Of a stretch of 64,000 bases of DNA, positions 24,612-34,752 are shown one piece after another (within the stretch, counting starts at the first letter, position 1; every line of letters begins with the position of its first letter). The notes beneath the pieces are model-generated. The model searched no databases and had not been told where the DNA came from. It was given only the letters and a program-made list of their open reading frames with translations. This DNA comes from Pseudomonas sp. S09G 359 (GTDB lineage Bacteria; Pseudomonadota; Gammaproteobacteria; Pseudomonadales; Pseudomonadaceae), in the NCBI RefSeq assembly GCF_002843605.1, contig NZ_CP025263.1, positions 4,121,501 to 4,185,500 on the forward strand, read 5' to 3'. Both the position numbers and the translations under genes were made by a program.

Positions 24612-26837
24612 CTACGGTAACCGTTCGCGCCAGAACCTGCGTTGACTGCGCGCAACAACCGGTGGTGCAAACGTGCCCAGTTGCACCCGCACGGCGCCCT
24701 GCTCGGCGCTGTCGTAGACTTGGCTGGCCAATGCCTGATAGCGCGCCATCACCTGCGGATGGGGATGGCCGAACGCGTTGCCACGCCCCCGCGATATCAA
24801 CACCGACTTGGGTGCCAGCCGCTGTAGAAACGCCCAGGAAGAAGAACTGTGGCTGCCATGGTGAGGGGCTTGCAGCCAATCGGTCGGCACCGCCAGCGGC
24901 GAGGCAAGCAGGGCCAGCTCGGCGGCGCGATCGATATCGCCGGTCAGCAAAAGGCGCTCACCATTGGCTTGCACCTGCAAGACACAGGACTTGGAATTAC
25001 CGTTAGTCGCGCCAGGCCATTGCCATAGCTCGAATGACACGCCGTCCCACTCCCATTGCTCACCGCTGACGCAGGCTTGTGTATCGAGAAACCCTGGCAG
25101 GCCCTCGGTCTCCCCGCCCACCACGCGCTTGATCGGCAACCCTTTGGCAATTGCCGCCGCACCGCCGGCGTGATCGGCATCGGCATGGCTGAGCAACAGC
25201 ATGTCCAACGCCCCCACTCCAAGCTTGCGCAATGACGGCAGCACCACCCGCGCGCCGAGGTCGAACGCCCCCGAGCGCGCGCCCGCGTCGTACAGCAGGG
25301 TGTGATGGCGCGTGCGCAGAATCACCGCCTGCCCCTGGCCGACATCCAACTGCACCACGTCCACCTGCCCGTGGGGCACCAGCGTGCGCGGGGGGAACAC
25401 CGCCAGTAGCAAAATAGGCAAGCCCAACCAGCGCAACGGCACGCCTTTGGGCAGCAGTAGCAGCACCGCCCCCAGCAAGCTCACCGCCCAATACCCCAAC
25501 GGTACTTCGGCGGGAACCCAGGCGGGCAAATGCCCGGCTAGCCATGCCAGCGCCTTGAACAGGCCGTCCAGCGCACCGCCAGCCAGCCACAACAAACCTT
25601 CCCCTACCAACGGCAACGGCAGCGCTGCGACCCCCAGCAACGCCAGCGGCAATACCACCAAGCTGATCCATGGCACCGCAACCAGATTGGCCAGCGGCGC
25701 ACTCAGGCTGATGGGCAACCCCAGCACCAGCAACATTGGAAACAGCCCAATGGCGATCAACCCTTGCGGCCGAGTCCACGCCTGCCACACGCTCCACGCC
25801 CCCAGCCGCCCGGCAAACGCCAGGATCAGCACCGCCACCGCCGCAAAGGACAACCAGAAGCCCGGCTGCAGGCTGGCCAAGGGCTCCAGGATCAGCACGG
25901 CATTGAGCGCCAGCAGCAACGGCCACCAGATACCCAAATGACGAAAGCGCACACGCCACAGCAGCACCAGGCCGACCATCACGCAGGCACGCTGCACCGG
26001 CACGCCAAACCCCGCCAGCAAGCCGTAGCCCAGCGCGGCGACGAACGCCAGGCCACACGCCCACGGCAGCCACGGCCAGGTTCGTGGCCAGCAACCATAC
26101 CGCGCAAGCCCCGCGACCAGCGCGTAGACCAGCCCCGCCAGCAAGCCGATGTGCTGACCGGAAATCACCAGCAGGTGCACGGTGCCGGTGTCCTGCAATA
26201 CCTGCCAATCTTCGGCGGCCAATCCGGAACCGTCGCCCAATACGAGTGCCGCCAAGCCCGCCTCGCGACCTTGGCCATTCACGGCCATCAGGCGCTGGCG
26301 AACAGCGTCGCGCCAGGCATTGCGCGCGGGCGCCAGGCGCTGGCCGTCCTTCACCGAGCCGGTGGCACCGATGCGCTGGGCCAGCAGCCAGGCTTCCTGA
26401 TCGAACCCATGGAAATTGAGCAGGCCGGCGGGCTGCTTGAGGGTGATTGCCAAGCGCCAGCGTTCGCCGCTGCGCACGTCCGGCCCGCTACGCCAGGACA
26501 CGCGAATGCGTTTGGGCAGTTGCGCCCTGCGCGCGTGGCTGTCGGTCAATTCAAAACGCACCCCGTCGCCGGTGCGTTGCGGCAACCCGGTTACCCGCCC
26601 TTCCACCCAGCGTGTCTGGCCGTCCAGCGCCGGCCGCAGGCGATCATCCAGGGCCCACTGCGCGCTGATGCAGGCCCAGCTCAGCCCCAGCAGGAAAAAC
26701 GCCAGTGGGTAGGTGCGAAACGGCAACAGCATCAGCGCCACTACCAACAGCACCAGCAACCACCCGACAGACGGCAATACCGGCAGCCAACGCAGGGCCA
26801 GCAGCCCCAGTGCAAGCGCGAACATCCCTGTCTTCAT
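24612..26837 (-). CDS. comEC: ComEC/Rec2 DNA internalisation protein
   Basis: The 741-residue protein has an N-terminal membrane and OB-like DUF4131 region (1-190), a Competence domain of many membrane helices (about 200-480; DTGTVHLLVISGQHIGLLAG), and a C-terminal metallo-beta-lactamase domain (LLSHADADHAGGAAAI, later APHHGSHSSS). ComEC carries single-stranded DNA across the inner membrane in natural transformation, and the nuclease-like domain may degrade the other strand. All motifs are intact. It lies 76 bases upstream of the exbB-like start. Confidence 0.95.
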   Translation of the reverse strand: MKTGMFALALGLLALRWLPVLPSVGWLLVLLVVALMLLPFRTYPLAFFLLGLSWACISAQWALDDRLRPALDGQTRWVEGRVTGLPQRTGDGVRFELTDSHARRAQLPKRIRVSWRSGPDVRSGERWRLAITLKQPAGLLNFHGFDQEAWLLAQRIGATGSVKDGQRLAPARNAWRDAVRQRLMAVNGQGREAGLAALVLGDGSGLAAEDWQVLQDTGTVHLLVISGQHIGLLAGLVYALVAGLARYGCWPRTWPWLPWACGLAFVAALGYGLLAGFGVPVQRACVMVGLVLLWRVRFRHLGIWWPLLLALNAVLILEPLASLQPGFWLSFAAVAVLILAFAGRLGAWSVWQAWTRPQGLIAIGLFPMLLVLGLPISLSAPLANLVAVPWISLVVLPLALLGVAALPLPLVGEGLLWLAGGALDGLFKALAWLAGHLPAWVPAEVPLGYWAVSLLGAVLLLLPKGVPLRWLGLPILLLAVFPPRTLVPHGQVDVVQLDVGQGQAVILRTRHHTLLYDAGARSGAFDLGARVVLPSLRKLGVGALDMLLLSHADADHAGGAAAIAKGLPIKRVVGGETEGLPGFLDTQACVSGEQWEWDGVSFELWQWPGATNGNSKSCVLQVQANGERLLLTGDIDRAAELALLASPLAVPTDWLQAPHHGSHSSSSWAFLQRLAPKSVLISRGRGNAFGHPHPQVMARYQALASQVYDSAEQGAVRVQLGTFAPPVVARSQRRFWRERLP

Positions 26838-26972
26838 GAATCATCCTTTTCAAGTGATCCACTCAGTCTTAGTCGGGTGTGCGGTACGCCCTATGATGTT
26901 TTGTCACAAAGTCTGAATTTTCTGTTTATAGAATGCGCGCATACTTGTCCCTCGAACTGACCTGGACCCCTT

Positions 26973-27488
26973 ATGCCCCGGCGCTTATTCAAACGGTACA
27001 TGCCCGATCCCACCAGTATCAGGGAACACAAGTCATTACAGTTTCTCGGCACGTTATTGCATGACCCGAACCTCTGGCACCTGAACCGGCACTCGGTGGC
27101 TCGGGCCATGGCCGTGGGCCTGTTCGCGGCATTTATTCCGATTCCGTTGCAGATGCTGTTGGCGGCAGTCCTGGCGATAGGCGTGCGCGGCAATATGCCC
27201 ATCGCGGTCAGCCTCGTGTGGCTGACCAACCCGATCACCATGCCGGTGGTGTTTATCTGCACCTACATGACCGGTGCCTGGCTGATGAACGTGCCCGCCC
27301 GCCACCTGCCACACGACCTGACCTGGGAATGGATCAGCGGGCAGTTGAGCACCCTGTGGCAGCCGTTCCTGCTGGGCTCGGTGGTATTGGGGCTGGTGTT
27401 GGGCGCACTGGCCTATTGCCTGACCATGCTTTACTGGCGCTGGTGGGTTGCGCATCAGTGGAAAAAACGCAAGCAGCGTCGCGGTTGA
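26973..27488 (+). CDS. DUF2062 inner-membrane protein
   Basis: The 171-residue protein starts MPRRLFKRYMPDPTSIREHK. It carries the DUF2062 pattern NRHSVARAMAVGLFAAFIPIP, PIAVSLVWLTNPITMP, and ends with two membrane helices and a basic tail (HQWKKRKQRR). The family is thought to act in envelope or lipid processes but has no proven function. It is divergent from comEC, 135 bases apart, and converges on the sensor kinase gene three bases away. Confidence 0.9.
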   Translation: MPRRLFKRYMPDPTSIREHKSLQFLGTLLHDPNLWHLNRHSVARAMAVGLFAAFIPIPLQMLLAAVLAIGVRGNMPIAVSLVWLTNPITMPVVFICTYMTGAWLMNVPARHLPHDLTWEWISGQLSTLWQPFLLGSVVLGLVLGALAYCLTMLYWRWWVAHQWKKRKQRRG

Positions 27489-27491
27489 CGG

Positions 27492-28862
27492 TCAGCAGGC
27501 CCGCAGGCGCACATGCACGCGCAGGCCTGCACCAACGTTCTGCGCCCACAGGCTGCCCTGCTGACGCCGCACGGCGTTGCGGGCGATGCTCAAACCCAGG
27601 CCGAAGCCACCGTCGCCGGGCCGTGAACCGTCCAGGCGGGTAAACGGCGCAAAGATCCGCTCCAGGTCTTCCTCGGCAATCCCCCCGCCCTGGTCCTGCA
27701 GCCACAGGTGCCAGTAATCACCATCACGCCAGCCGTCCAGGCACACCACACCGTCCGGCGGCGAATGCCGTATCGCGTTGCGCAGGATATTTTCCAACGC
27801 TTGAGCCAGGGTATTCAGGTTGCCGCGCACCCAGCACTCGGCGCCCAACAGGCACGGCAGGCGCGACGCCGGCCAATCGCTTTCAAAGCAGGCATTTTCG
27901 CGCAGCATGTCCCACAGCGCCTGAACCTGGATGTCTTCCTGGGGCAACGGCGCCCGCTCGGTGTCCAGCCAGGCCAGTTGCAAGCTGTCTTCCACCAGGC
28001 GCTGCATGGCGCCGATCTCGCGGCCGAGCCGCTCGCGCAACTGCGTCAGGTCTTGTTCACTGTCACAGGCCACCTGTAAACGGCTCAACGGCGTGCGCAG
28101 CTCGTGCGACATATCCCGCAGCAATTGCTGCTGTACCACCACCGTCCCCTGCAAACGCTCGGACATATGGTCGAACGCGCGCCCCAGCTCGCCCAACTCA
28201 TCCTGGCGACTGGTGGCAGCCACGGACAGCCGCGTATGCAACTGGTCGGCGCGCCAGGCATTGGCCTGCTCACGCAGTTGGTTGAGGGGCATGATCAGCA
28301 ACCGATACAACCCGATACACAGCAATAGGGTAAACAGGCCGGGGATCACGCCATTGGTCACCACCCGCCACACCAGTTGATAGCGCCCCGGCATAAAGCG
28401 CTGCGGCAATTCGATCACCAGCGAGCCGGCGCCAGGGTCCATGGGAAACGGGATTTTCAGCCACGGCAGGCCTTTTACATGCCGGCTCACCGGCCAGTCG
28501 AGCCCCCGCAGGAAGGTCAGGCGCTGGCTTTCCTTGTCAGTCAGCGGCGTGCTGCTGAGGGATTGCAAGTCACTGCCGATTACACCGACCCAGGTGGGCT
28601 CATGCTTGGCCATCAGTTGCAACCACGCGTCCACCCCAGCCCGGCCCTGAGTCGTCCACGCCAGCTCGGCGCCGGCCGCGTAGCCTTTGAGCACCTCACG
28701 GGACTCGTCGGCCAGGTAGGCGTTCTGCTCCTCCATGTAGCGGCCCCAGGACCAACTGAGCCAGATCATCAGCAAACAGAAGGCGATCAGCAGGCAGGCG
28801 AGTTTCCAGAATAACGAGTGCTTGCCCGGCAGGCGTTTCAGCGCGGCCTTAAAGCCCGTCAT
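27492..28862 (-). CDS. Sensor histidine kinase
   Basis: This 456-residue inner-membrane kinase has two membrane helices (about 19-38 and 172-190) around a periplasmic sensor of about 130 residues, a HAMP linker, a HisKA H-box with MSHELRTPLS (His253), and an ATPase domain with N-box NILRNAIRHSP, DQGGGI and GDGGFGLGLSIA. It is the partner of the regulator whose 3' end overlaps its start by 14 bases. Position beside gacS matches pirS (PA0930) of P. aeruginosa, but no siderophore receptor gene follows, so the ligand is open. Confidence 0.9.
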   Translation of the reverse strand: MTGFKAALKRLPGKHSLFWKLACLLIAFCLLMIWLSWSWGRYMEEQNAYLADESREVLKGYAAGAELAWTTQGRAGVDAWLQLMAKHEPTWVGVIGSDLQSLSSTPLTDKESQRLTFLRGLDWPVSRHVKGLPWLKIPFPMDPGAGSLVIELPQRFMPGRYQLVWRVVTNGVIPGLFTLLLCIGLYRLLIMPLNQLREQANAWRADQLHTRLSVAATSRQDELGELGRAFDHMSERLQGTVVVQQQLLRDMSHELRTPLSRLQVACDSEQDLTQLRERLGREIGAMQRLVEDSLQLAWLDTERAPLPQEDIQVQALWDMLRENACFESDWPASRLPCLLGAECWVRGNLNTLAQALENILRNAIRHSPPDGVVCLDGWRDGDYWHLWLQDQGGGIAEEDLERIFAPFTRLDGSRPGDGGFGLGLSIARNAVRRQQGSLWAQNVGAGLRVHVRLRAC

Positions 28863-29574
28863 CGTGACCGCTCAGCACATAGCCCTTGCCCCACACCGTA
28901 CGCACCTGGCGCTCGTTGTAGCCGATGGCCTTGAGCTTACGGCGGATCTGGCTGATGTGCATGTCGAGGCTGCGGTCATGGGGCGCGTAGCCACGTTGCA
29001 GCACATGCTGGTAAAGGAAGGCTTTGCTGAGGACTTCTTCGCTGTTGCGATGCAGGGTTTCCAACAGGCGGTATTCGCTGCGCGTCAAGCCGGCCCAGTT
29101 TTCCTGGTGAAACACGTCGCAGAGTTCATCGTCAAACCGCAGGGTGCGTGCGTCGTCGCGCACCGGTGCCAGGCTGGGCAAGGGGCGACGGTCCAGGGCC
29201 ACGCGGCGCAGGATGGCCTCGATGCGCACCCGCAGCTCGATCATGCTGAACGGCTTGGGCAGGTAGTCGTCGGCGCCCAGGCGAAAGCCGCTGACGCGAT
29301 CGGCTTCTGCACCCAGGGCCGACATCAGGATCACCGGGATCGAATGGCTCTGGCGCAGATGCGTGAGGATCGACAAGCCATCCAGCCCCGGCAGCAGGAT
29401 GTCCATCAGCACCACGTCGAATGCCCGCTCGCGAGCTATCTGCAGGCCTTGCTGGCCGTTCTGGCACCAGGTGACCTGAAAGCCACTGCGCCCCAGGTGC
29501 TCTTGGACATAGGCGCCCAGCACAGGGTCATCTTCGATGGTCAGGATACTGGGTTGGCCAACTACTGCGGGATT
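28849..29574 (-). CDS. OmpR-family response regulator
   Basis: The 241-residue regulator has an N-terminal receiver (acidic ED pair at 15-16, phospho-acceptor Asp59 in VVLMDILLPG, Lys in LPKPFS) and a C-terminal winged helix (LTRSEYRLLETLHRNSEEVL ... RTVWGKGYVL). ATG at 29574 is chosen; a TTG at 29589 would add five residues and neither has a strong ribosome-binding site. It is transcribed divergently from gacS and is translationally coupled to the kinase. It is likely to control its own operon and an envelope gene elsewhere. Confidence 0.9.
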   Translation of the reverse strand, partial: NPAVVGQPSILTIEDDPVLGAYVQEHLGRSGFQVTWCQNGQQGLQIARERAFDVVLMDILLPGLDGLSILTHLRQSHSIPVILMSALGAEADRVSGFRLGADDYLPKPFSMIELRVRIEAILRRVALDRRPLPSLAPVRDDARTLRFDDELCDVFHQENWAGLTRSEYRLLETLHRNSEEVLSKAFLYQHVLQRGYAPHDRSLDMHISQIRRKLKAIGYNERQVRTVWGKGYVLSGHDDGL

Positions 29575-29783
29575 CATTAGCGTCTGCAAGTCATTCTCAA
29601 TGCGCGATTATTCAAGATTACCCCGCCCCAGGCAATCGCCACCCGACGGCAAATGGCCCGGAGATTGCGGCATGTCACTAATTTTGCAAGATTCCACGCC
29701 GCGCAAATGGCTACACTGCGCAGGTGGTGCGGGCCGGATGCCCGCGCCAATCATCGATAACACTGTGGTAGCAGGAGAGTGGC

Positions 29784-32537
29784 GTGCTTAGAAGAATGGG
29801 GATAAAAGGCCGCGTACTGTTGCTGACCTTATTACCGACCAGCCTGATGGCCTGCTTGTTGGGGGGCTACTTCACCTGGATGCAGCTGTCGGAACTGCAG
29901 AGCCAATTGCTGCAACGCGGCGAAATGATTGCCGAGCAGTTGGCGCCACTGGTGGCCCCTGCGCTGAGCGCGCGCAACACCGACCTGCTGGAACGCATCG
30001 CCACCCAGTCGCTGGAGCAACAGGACGTACGCGCCGTATCGTTCCTCGGCCCGGACCGCACGCCCCTGGCCCACGCCGGCCCGACCATGCTCAACCTGGC
30101 GCCCATCGGCAACAGCTCGCACTTGCTGCAACGCACCGGCAATGACGCCACGCGTTATCTGCTGCCGGTATTTGGCCGCCATCGCAACCTGGCCGGCGAC
30201 CTCATCCCCGATGAAGCCGACCGCCTGCTGGGCTGGGTCGAGGTGGAGCTGTCGCATAACGGCATGTTACTGCGCGGCTACCGCAGCCTGTTCGCCAGCC
30301 TGCTGCTGATTGCCATCGGCCTGATCTGCACCGCCGCCCTGGCCCTGCGCATCAGCCGCACCATCAATTCACCGATTGGCCTGATCAAGCAAGCCGTGGC
30401 CCAGCTCAAGGACGGCAACCTGGAAACGCGCCTGCCCGCCTTGGGCAGCCAGGAGTTGGACCAACTCGCCTCGGGCATCAACCGCATGGCCGAAACCCTG
30501 CAGAACGCCCAGGAAGAACTGCAACACAGCATCGAACAGGCCACCGAAGACGTGCGCCAGAACCTGGAAACCATCGAGATCCAGAACATCGAACTGGACC
30601 TGGCGCGCAAAGAGGCCCTGGAGGCCAGCCGCATCAAGTCCGAGTTCCTGGCCAACATGAGCCACGAAATCCGCACGCCGCTCAACGGCATCCTTGGTTT
30701 TACCCACCTGCTGCAAAAAAGCGAGCTGACCCCGCGCCAGCTGGACTACCTGGGCACCATCGAGAAATCCGCCGACAACCTGCTGGGCATCATCAACGAA
30801 ATCCTCGACTTCTCGAAGATCGAGGCCGGCAAGCTGGTGCTCGACAGCATCCCCTTCAACCTGCGCGACCTGCTGCAAGACACCCTGACGATTCTGGCCC
30901 CCGCCGCCCATGCCAAGCAGCTGGAGCTGGTGAGCCTGGTCTACCGCGACACCCCGCTGGCGCTGGTGGGTGACCCGCTGCGCCTCAAGCAGATCCTCAC
31001 CAACCTGATCAGCAACGCGATCAAGTTCACCCGCGAAGGCACCATCGTCGCCCGCGCGATGATCGAAGACGAGCAGGAAGACAGCGTGCAACTGCGCATC
31101 AGCGTGCAGGACACCGGCATCGGCCTGTCCAGCCAGGATGTGCGCGCGCTGTTCCAGGCGTTCAGCCAGGCGGACAATTCGCTGTCGCGCCAGCCCGGCG
31201 GCACTGGCCTGGGCCTGGTGATTTCCAAGCGGCTGATCGAGCAGATGGGCGGCGAAATCGGCGTCGACAGCACGCCCGGCGAAGGCTCGGAGTTCTGGAT
31301 CAGCCTCAACCTGCCCAAGACCCGTGATGATGTCGAAGACCTGCCCTGCGCGCCATTATTGGGCCATCGCGTGGCGCTACTGGAAAACCACGAACTGGCG
31401 CGCCAGGCCCTGCAACATCAGCTGGAAGACTGCGGGCTGGAAGTCACCCCGTTCAACACCTTGGAAAGCCTGACCAACGGCATCACCAGCGCCCATCAGA
31501 CTGACCTGGCCATTGACCTCGCGGTACTCGGCGTCACCGCCAACGACATTCCGCCCGAGCGCCTCAACCAGCACCTGTGGGACCTCGAACACCTGGGCTG
31601 CAAGGTGCTGGTGCTGTGCCCTACCACCGAACAGATGCTGTTCAACCAGTCGGTGCCCAACCCCAACAGCCAGTTGCAGGCCAAACCGGCCTGCACCCGC
31701 AAGCTACGCCGCGCGCTGTCGGACCTGATCAGCCCACGACCGTCACGCAGTGACCCGGGCGAACCGCTGTCGAGCCGCGCACCGCGCGTGCTGTGTGTGG
31801 ATGACAACCCGGCAAACCTGCTGCTGGTACAGACCCTGCTGGAAGACATGGGCGCACGGGTGCGCGCCGTGGAAAGTGGTTACGCGGCGGTCGACGCGGT
31901 GAAACAAGACACCTTCGACCTGGTGCTGATGGACGTGCAAATGCCCGGCATGGACGGCCGCCAGAGCACCGAAGCGATCCGCCAGTGGGAAAGCGAGCGC
32001 CACGGCACGCCGTTGCCGGTGGTCGCCCTGACCGCGCATGCCATGGCCAACGAAAAACGCGCCCTGCTGCAAAGCGGCATGGACGATTACCTGACCAAAC
32101 CCATCAGCGAGCGGCAATTGGCCCAGGTGGTATTGAAATGGACCGGCCTGGCCCTGCGCAACCAGGGGCCGGAGCGCGGCGCCGAGGGCACGGGCCCAGG
32201 CGTGCAACTGCTGGTGCTGGACCATGAGGAAGGCCTGCGCCTGGCCGCCGGCAAGGCTGACCTGGCCGCTGACATGCTGGCCATGCTGCTGGCGTCCCTG
32301 GATGCCGACCGCCTGGCCATCAACCTTGCCCGCGATGCCCGCGACAATAACGCGCTGATCGAGCGCGTCCACCGCCTGCATGGCGCCACCCGCTACTGTG
32401 GCGTACCGCAACTGCGCGCCGCCTGCCACCGTGCCGAAACCCTGCTCAAGCAGGACGACGCCAAGGCCATGCACGCGCTGGACGAACTGGACATGGCCAT
32501 CGCCCGGCTGGCCAGTGAGGCGCGGATCAGCGTCTGA
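29784..32537 (+). CDS. gacS: Hybrid sensor kinase GacS (BarA)
   Basis: The 917-residue tripartite sensor kinase has the start at GTG 29784 (AGGAGAG seven bases upstream; [20 protein letters not shown]). It has two membrane helices around a periplasmic loop (about 10-32 and 168-190), HAMP, H-box [11 protein letters not shown] (His294), ATPase with [10 protein letters not shown], a receiver with Asp717, and an HPt domain with His863 ([11 protein letters not shown]). All three phosphorelay residues are intact. GacS phosphorylates GacA to switch on RsmX/Y/Z small RNAs and secondary metabolism. Confidence 0.97.
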   Translation: MLRRMGIKGRVLLLTLLPTSLMACLLGGYFTWMQLSELQSQLLQRGEMIAEQLAPLVAPALSARNTDLLERIATQSLEQQDVRAVSFLGPDRTPLAHAGPTMLNLAPIGNSSHLLQRTGNDATRYLLPVFGRHRNLAGDLIPDEADRLLGWVEVELSHNGMLLRGYRSLFASLLLIAIGLICTAALALRISRTINSPIGLIKQAVAQLKDGNLETRLPALGSQELDQLASGINRMAETLQNAQEELQHSIEQATEDVRQNLETIEIQNIELDLARKEALEASRIKSEFLANMSHEIRTPLNGILGFTHLLQKSELTPRQLDYLGTIEKSADNLLGIINEILDFSKIEAGKLVLDSIPFNLRDLLQDTLTILAPAAHAKQLELVSLVYRDTPLALVGDPLRLKQILTNLISNAIKFTREGTIVARAMIEDEQEDSVQLRISVQDTGIGLSSQDVRALFQAFSQADNSLSRQPGGTGLGLVISKRLIEQMGGEIGVDSTPGEGSEFWISLNLPKTRDDVEDLPCAPLLGHRVALLENHELARQALQHQLEDCGLEVTPFNTLESLTNGITSAHQTDLAIDLAVLGVTANDIPPERLNQHLWDLEHLGCKVLVLCPTTEQMLFNQSVPNPNSQLQAKPACTRKLRRALSDLISPRPSRSDPGEPLSSRAPRVLCVDDNPANLLLVQTLLEDMGARVRAVESGYAAVDAVKQDTFDLVLMDVQMPGMDGRQSTEAIRQWESERHGTPLPVVALTAHAMANEKRALLQSGMDDYLTKPISERQLAQVVLKWTGLALRNQGPERGAEGTGPGVQLLVLDHEEGLRLAAGKADLAADMLAMLLASLDADRLAINLARDARDNNALIERVHRLHGATRYCGVPQLRAACHRAETLLKQDDAKAMHALDELDMAIARLASEARISV

Positions 32538-32562
32538 CCACCCGTCAATGAGGACCGCTCTA

Positions 32563-32651
32563 TGTGGGAGGGGGCTTGCCCCCGATTACGGTCGGTCAGT
32601 CACACAGAGTTCGACTGATACACCGCTATCGAGGGCCAGCCCCCTCCCACA
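32563..32651. repeat. REPIN (GTGGGAGGGGGCTTGCCCCC type)
   Basis: An inverted pair of REP sequences starts TGTGGGAGGGGGCTTGCCCC and ends GGGCCAGCCCCCTCCCACA, with about 45 bases between them. It lies in the gacS-ldhA intergenic region. This is the typical dispersed element of fluorescent pseudomonads. Confidence 0.85.
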
Positions 32652-32694
32652 GTTGATCAGCGTCGCCAACGGACAATTTGCAGGGAGCGTTTTT

Positions 32695-33684
32695 ATGCGC
32701 GTGATTCTTTTCAGCAGCCAAACCTACGACCGCGACAGCTTCCTCGGCGAGCCGCTGCCGCCGGGCCTGGAGCTGCAATTCCAACCCGCCCGGCTGAACC
32801 TCGACACCGTGGCCCTGGCCGAACACCACGAAGTGGTCTGCGCCTTTATCAACGACGACCTCAGCGCCCCGGTGCTGGAACACCTGGCCCGGGGCGGCAC
32901 CCGGCTGATCGCCCTGCGCTCGGCCGGCTACAACCATGTCGACCTGGCCGCCGCCAAGCGCCTGGGCCTGACCATCGTGCGCGTACCCGCCTATTCGCCC
33001 CACGCCGTGGCCGAACACGCGGTGGCGCTGATCCTCGCCCTCAACCGCCGCCTGCACCGTGCCTACAACCGCACTCGCGATGGCGATTTCAGCCTGCATG
33101 GCCTCACCGGTTTCGACCTGGTGGGCAAGACCGTCGGCGTGGTCGGCACCGGGCAGATTGGCGCCACGTTCGCCAAGATCATGGCCGGGTTCGGTTGCCA
33201 GCTGCTGGCCTACGACCCCTTCCCCAACCCGCAGGTCCAGGCACTCGGCGCACGGTACGTGAGCCTGCCGGAGCTGCTCGCCCAAGCGCAGATCATCAGC
33301 CTGCATTGCCCGCTGACTGCCGACAGCCAGCACCTGATCAACGCCAGCTCCCTCGCCCACATGCAACCCGGCGCGATGCTGATCAATACCGGCCGTGGCG
33401 GCCTGGTCGACACGCCAGCGCTGATCGACGCCCTCAAGGACGGCCAACTCGGCTACCTGGGGCTGGATGTGTATGAAGAAGAGGCCCAGCTGTTTTTCGA
33501 AGACCGTTCCGACCTGCCCCTGCAGGACGATGTGCTCGCGCGCCTGCTGACCTTCCCCAACGTGATCATCACCGCGCACCAGGCGTTCCTCACCCGCGAG
33601 GCCCTGGCGGCGATTGCCGGCACTACCCTGGCGAACATCGCGGCGTGGGCCGAGGGCCGGGCGCAGAACCGGGTCGAAGGATGA
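32695..33684 (+). CDS. ldhA: D-lactate dehydrogenase
   Basis: The 329-residue NAD-dependent 2-hydroxyacid dehydrogenase starts MRVILFSSQTYDRDSFLGEP, with AGGGAG nine bases upstream. The NAD-binding motif GVVGTGQIGATFAK lies at about 147-160, the catalytic Arg region in INTGRGGLVDT, the Glu region in LDVYEEEAQLFFED, and the catalytic His near VIITAHQAFLT. It makes D-lactate from pyruvate for fermentation. gacS-ldhA is a conserved order in Pseudomonas. Confidence 0.95.
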   Translation: MRVILFSSQTYDRDSFLGEPLPPGLELQFQPARLNLDTVALAEHHEVVCAFINDDLSAPVLEHLARGGTRLIALRSAGYNHVDLAAAKRLGLTIVRVPAYSPHAVAEHAVALILALNRRLHRAYNRTRDGDFSLHGLTGFDLVGKTVGVVGTGQIGATFAKIMAGFGCQLLAYDPFPNPQVQALGARYVSLPELLAQAQIISLHCPLTADSQHLINASSLAHMQPGAMLINTGRGGLVDTPALIDALKDGQLGYLGLDVYEEEAQLFFEDRSDLPLQDDVLARLLTFPNVIITAHQAFLTREALAAIAGTTLANIAAWAEGRAQNRVEG

Positions 33685-33755
33685 TCAGCGGTCACATACC
33701 AGGCTCATGATGAGCCGGCACCCGTGATAGGATGCCGCGCCTATTTGGAGGATCC

Positions 33756-34196
33756 ATGGCCGAACACGATTTCCGCTTCAGCTTGCTGAGCCCGCAACAC
33801 ACCCTGATCGAATGCCGCGCCCTGGTGCCGGGCCGTTACCAGGTCACCGGCAACGGTGGTTCGATCAAGCACGGCGACGTGCTGATCGTAACCCTGCGTG
33901 GCAGTAAAACCCTGTCGATGCGCCTCACCGTCGAAGGTGACGCACGCTACTCCATCCGCCCGGCGGGCCAATGGGTCGCCATGGCCCAGGGGCCGAAATT
34001 CGGCGAGTTGGAGATTCACACCTGGAAGGTCAACTGCGACAGCTGCGACAGCGTGCTGGAGTTTGAATTCGCGGTGGAAACCAAACTGACCAAAGAGCCG
34101 CTGCAGCCGGCCGCCAACGCGCGTATCAAGGAATTGGGCTGGGCCAGCGAAGGTGACAAACACCGCTGCCCGAAATGTCAGAAGGCCGCGCAATGA
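33756..34196 (+). CDS. Conserved hypothetical protein with zinc-ribbon-like cysteines
   Basis: The 146-residue soluble protein starts MAEHDFRFSLLSPQHTLIEC behind a GGAGGAT ribosome-binding site. It is mostly beta-strand and has two cysteine pairs, NCDSCDS at about 92 and CPKC at the C-terminus, that could bind zinc. It overlaps the META lipoprotein gene by four bases (ATGA). The pair is conserved downstream of ldhA in my recollection of Pseudomonas genomes. The function is unknown. Confidence 0.8.
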   Translation: MAEHDFRFSLLSPQHTLIECRALVPGRYQVTGNGGSIKHGDVLIVTLRGSKTLSMRLTVEGDARYSIRPAGQWVAMAQGPKFGELEIHTWKVNCDSCDSVLEFEFAVETKLTKEPLQPAANARIKELGWASEGDKHRCPKCQKAAQ

Positions 34197-34597
34197 AACG
34201 CCTGCTTCTGCTAGCCGCCTTCGGTGTGGCCCTGACGGGCTGCGCCGGCGATGCGGTCAAGCTCAAACAGGATCACAGCTACGTGGTGGAATGGATTGGT
34301 GAGCGGCCGCTGATGGATTACGCGCACCTGACCGTCACCCTTGGCGCCGATGGTCGCGCCTATGGCAGTGGCGGTTGCAACCACTGGTTTGCACCCTACA
34401 CCCTGGATGGCGACTCGCTCAGCTTCGGCAAGATCGGCAGCACCCGCAAGCTCTGCGCTGAGGCCCTGATGGAGCAGGAACACCGCTTCTTCCAGGCCCT
34501 GCAAGGCGTGCAACGCTGGGATATCTCGCCGATCGCGCAGACCCGCTTCTGGCCGGCTGAAGGCGCGCCGATCCGCTTGTGGCTGGAAGAAGGCTGA
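34193..34597 (+). CDS. META-domain lipoprotein
   Basis: The 134-residue protein starts MKRLLLLAAFGVALTGCAGD, with lipobox LTGC at residues 14-17. The remainder is a META/HslJ-like domain (YVVEWIGERPL, then GSGGCNHWFAPYTLDGDSLS). HslJ-type proteins are envelope stress lipoproteins. Translation is coupled to the preceding zinc-ribbon gene. Lipidation and probable outer-membrane location follow from the signal. Confidence 0.88.
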   Translation: MKRLLLLAAFGVALTGCAGDAVKLKQDHSYVVEWIGERPLMDYAHLTVTLGADGRAYGSGGCNHWFAPYTLDGDSLSFGKIGSTRKLCAEALMEQEHRFFQALQGVQRWDISPIAQTRFWPAEGAPIRLWLEEG

Positions 34598-34629
34598 TCC
34601 CGCCGATCCAGCGACTTGCGCGATCTAAA

Positions 34630-34733
34630 TGTGGGAGGGGGCTTGCCCCCGATAGCGGTGTGTCAGCTAGTAAATTGTTGGCTGACACACCACCATCGGG
34701 AGCAAGTCGAATCGTCGCACCGCCCCTCCCACA
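34630..34733. repeat. REPIN with a divergent right arm
   Basis: The left arm is TGTGGGAGGGGGCTTGCCCC. The right arm is the variant GGGAGCAAGTCGAATCGTCG followed by CACCGCCCCTCCCACA rather than the mirror of the left. The element lies between convergent genes. Confidence 0.8.
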
Positions 34734-34752
34734 TTTGTTATGAGTTGTTGCT

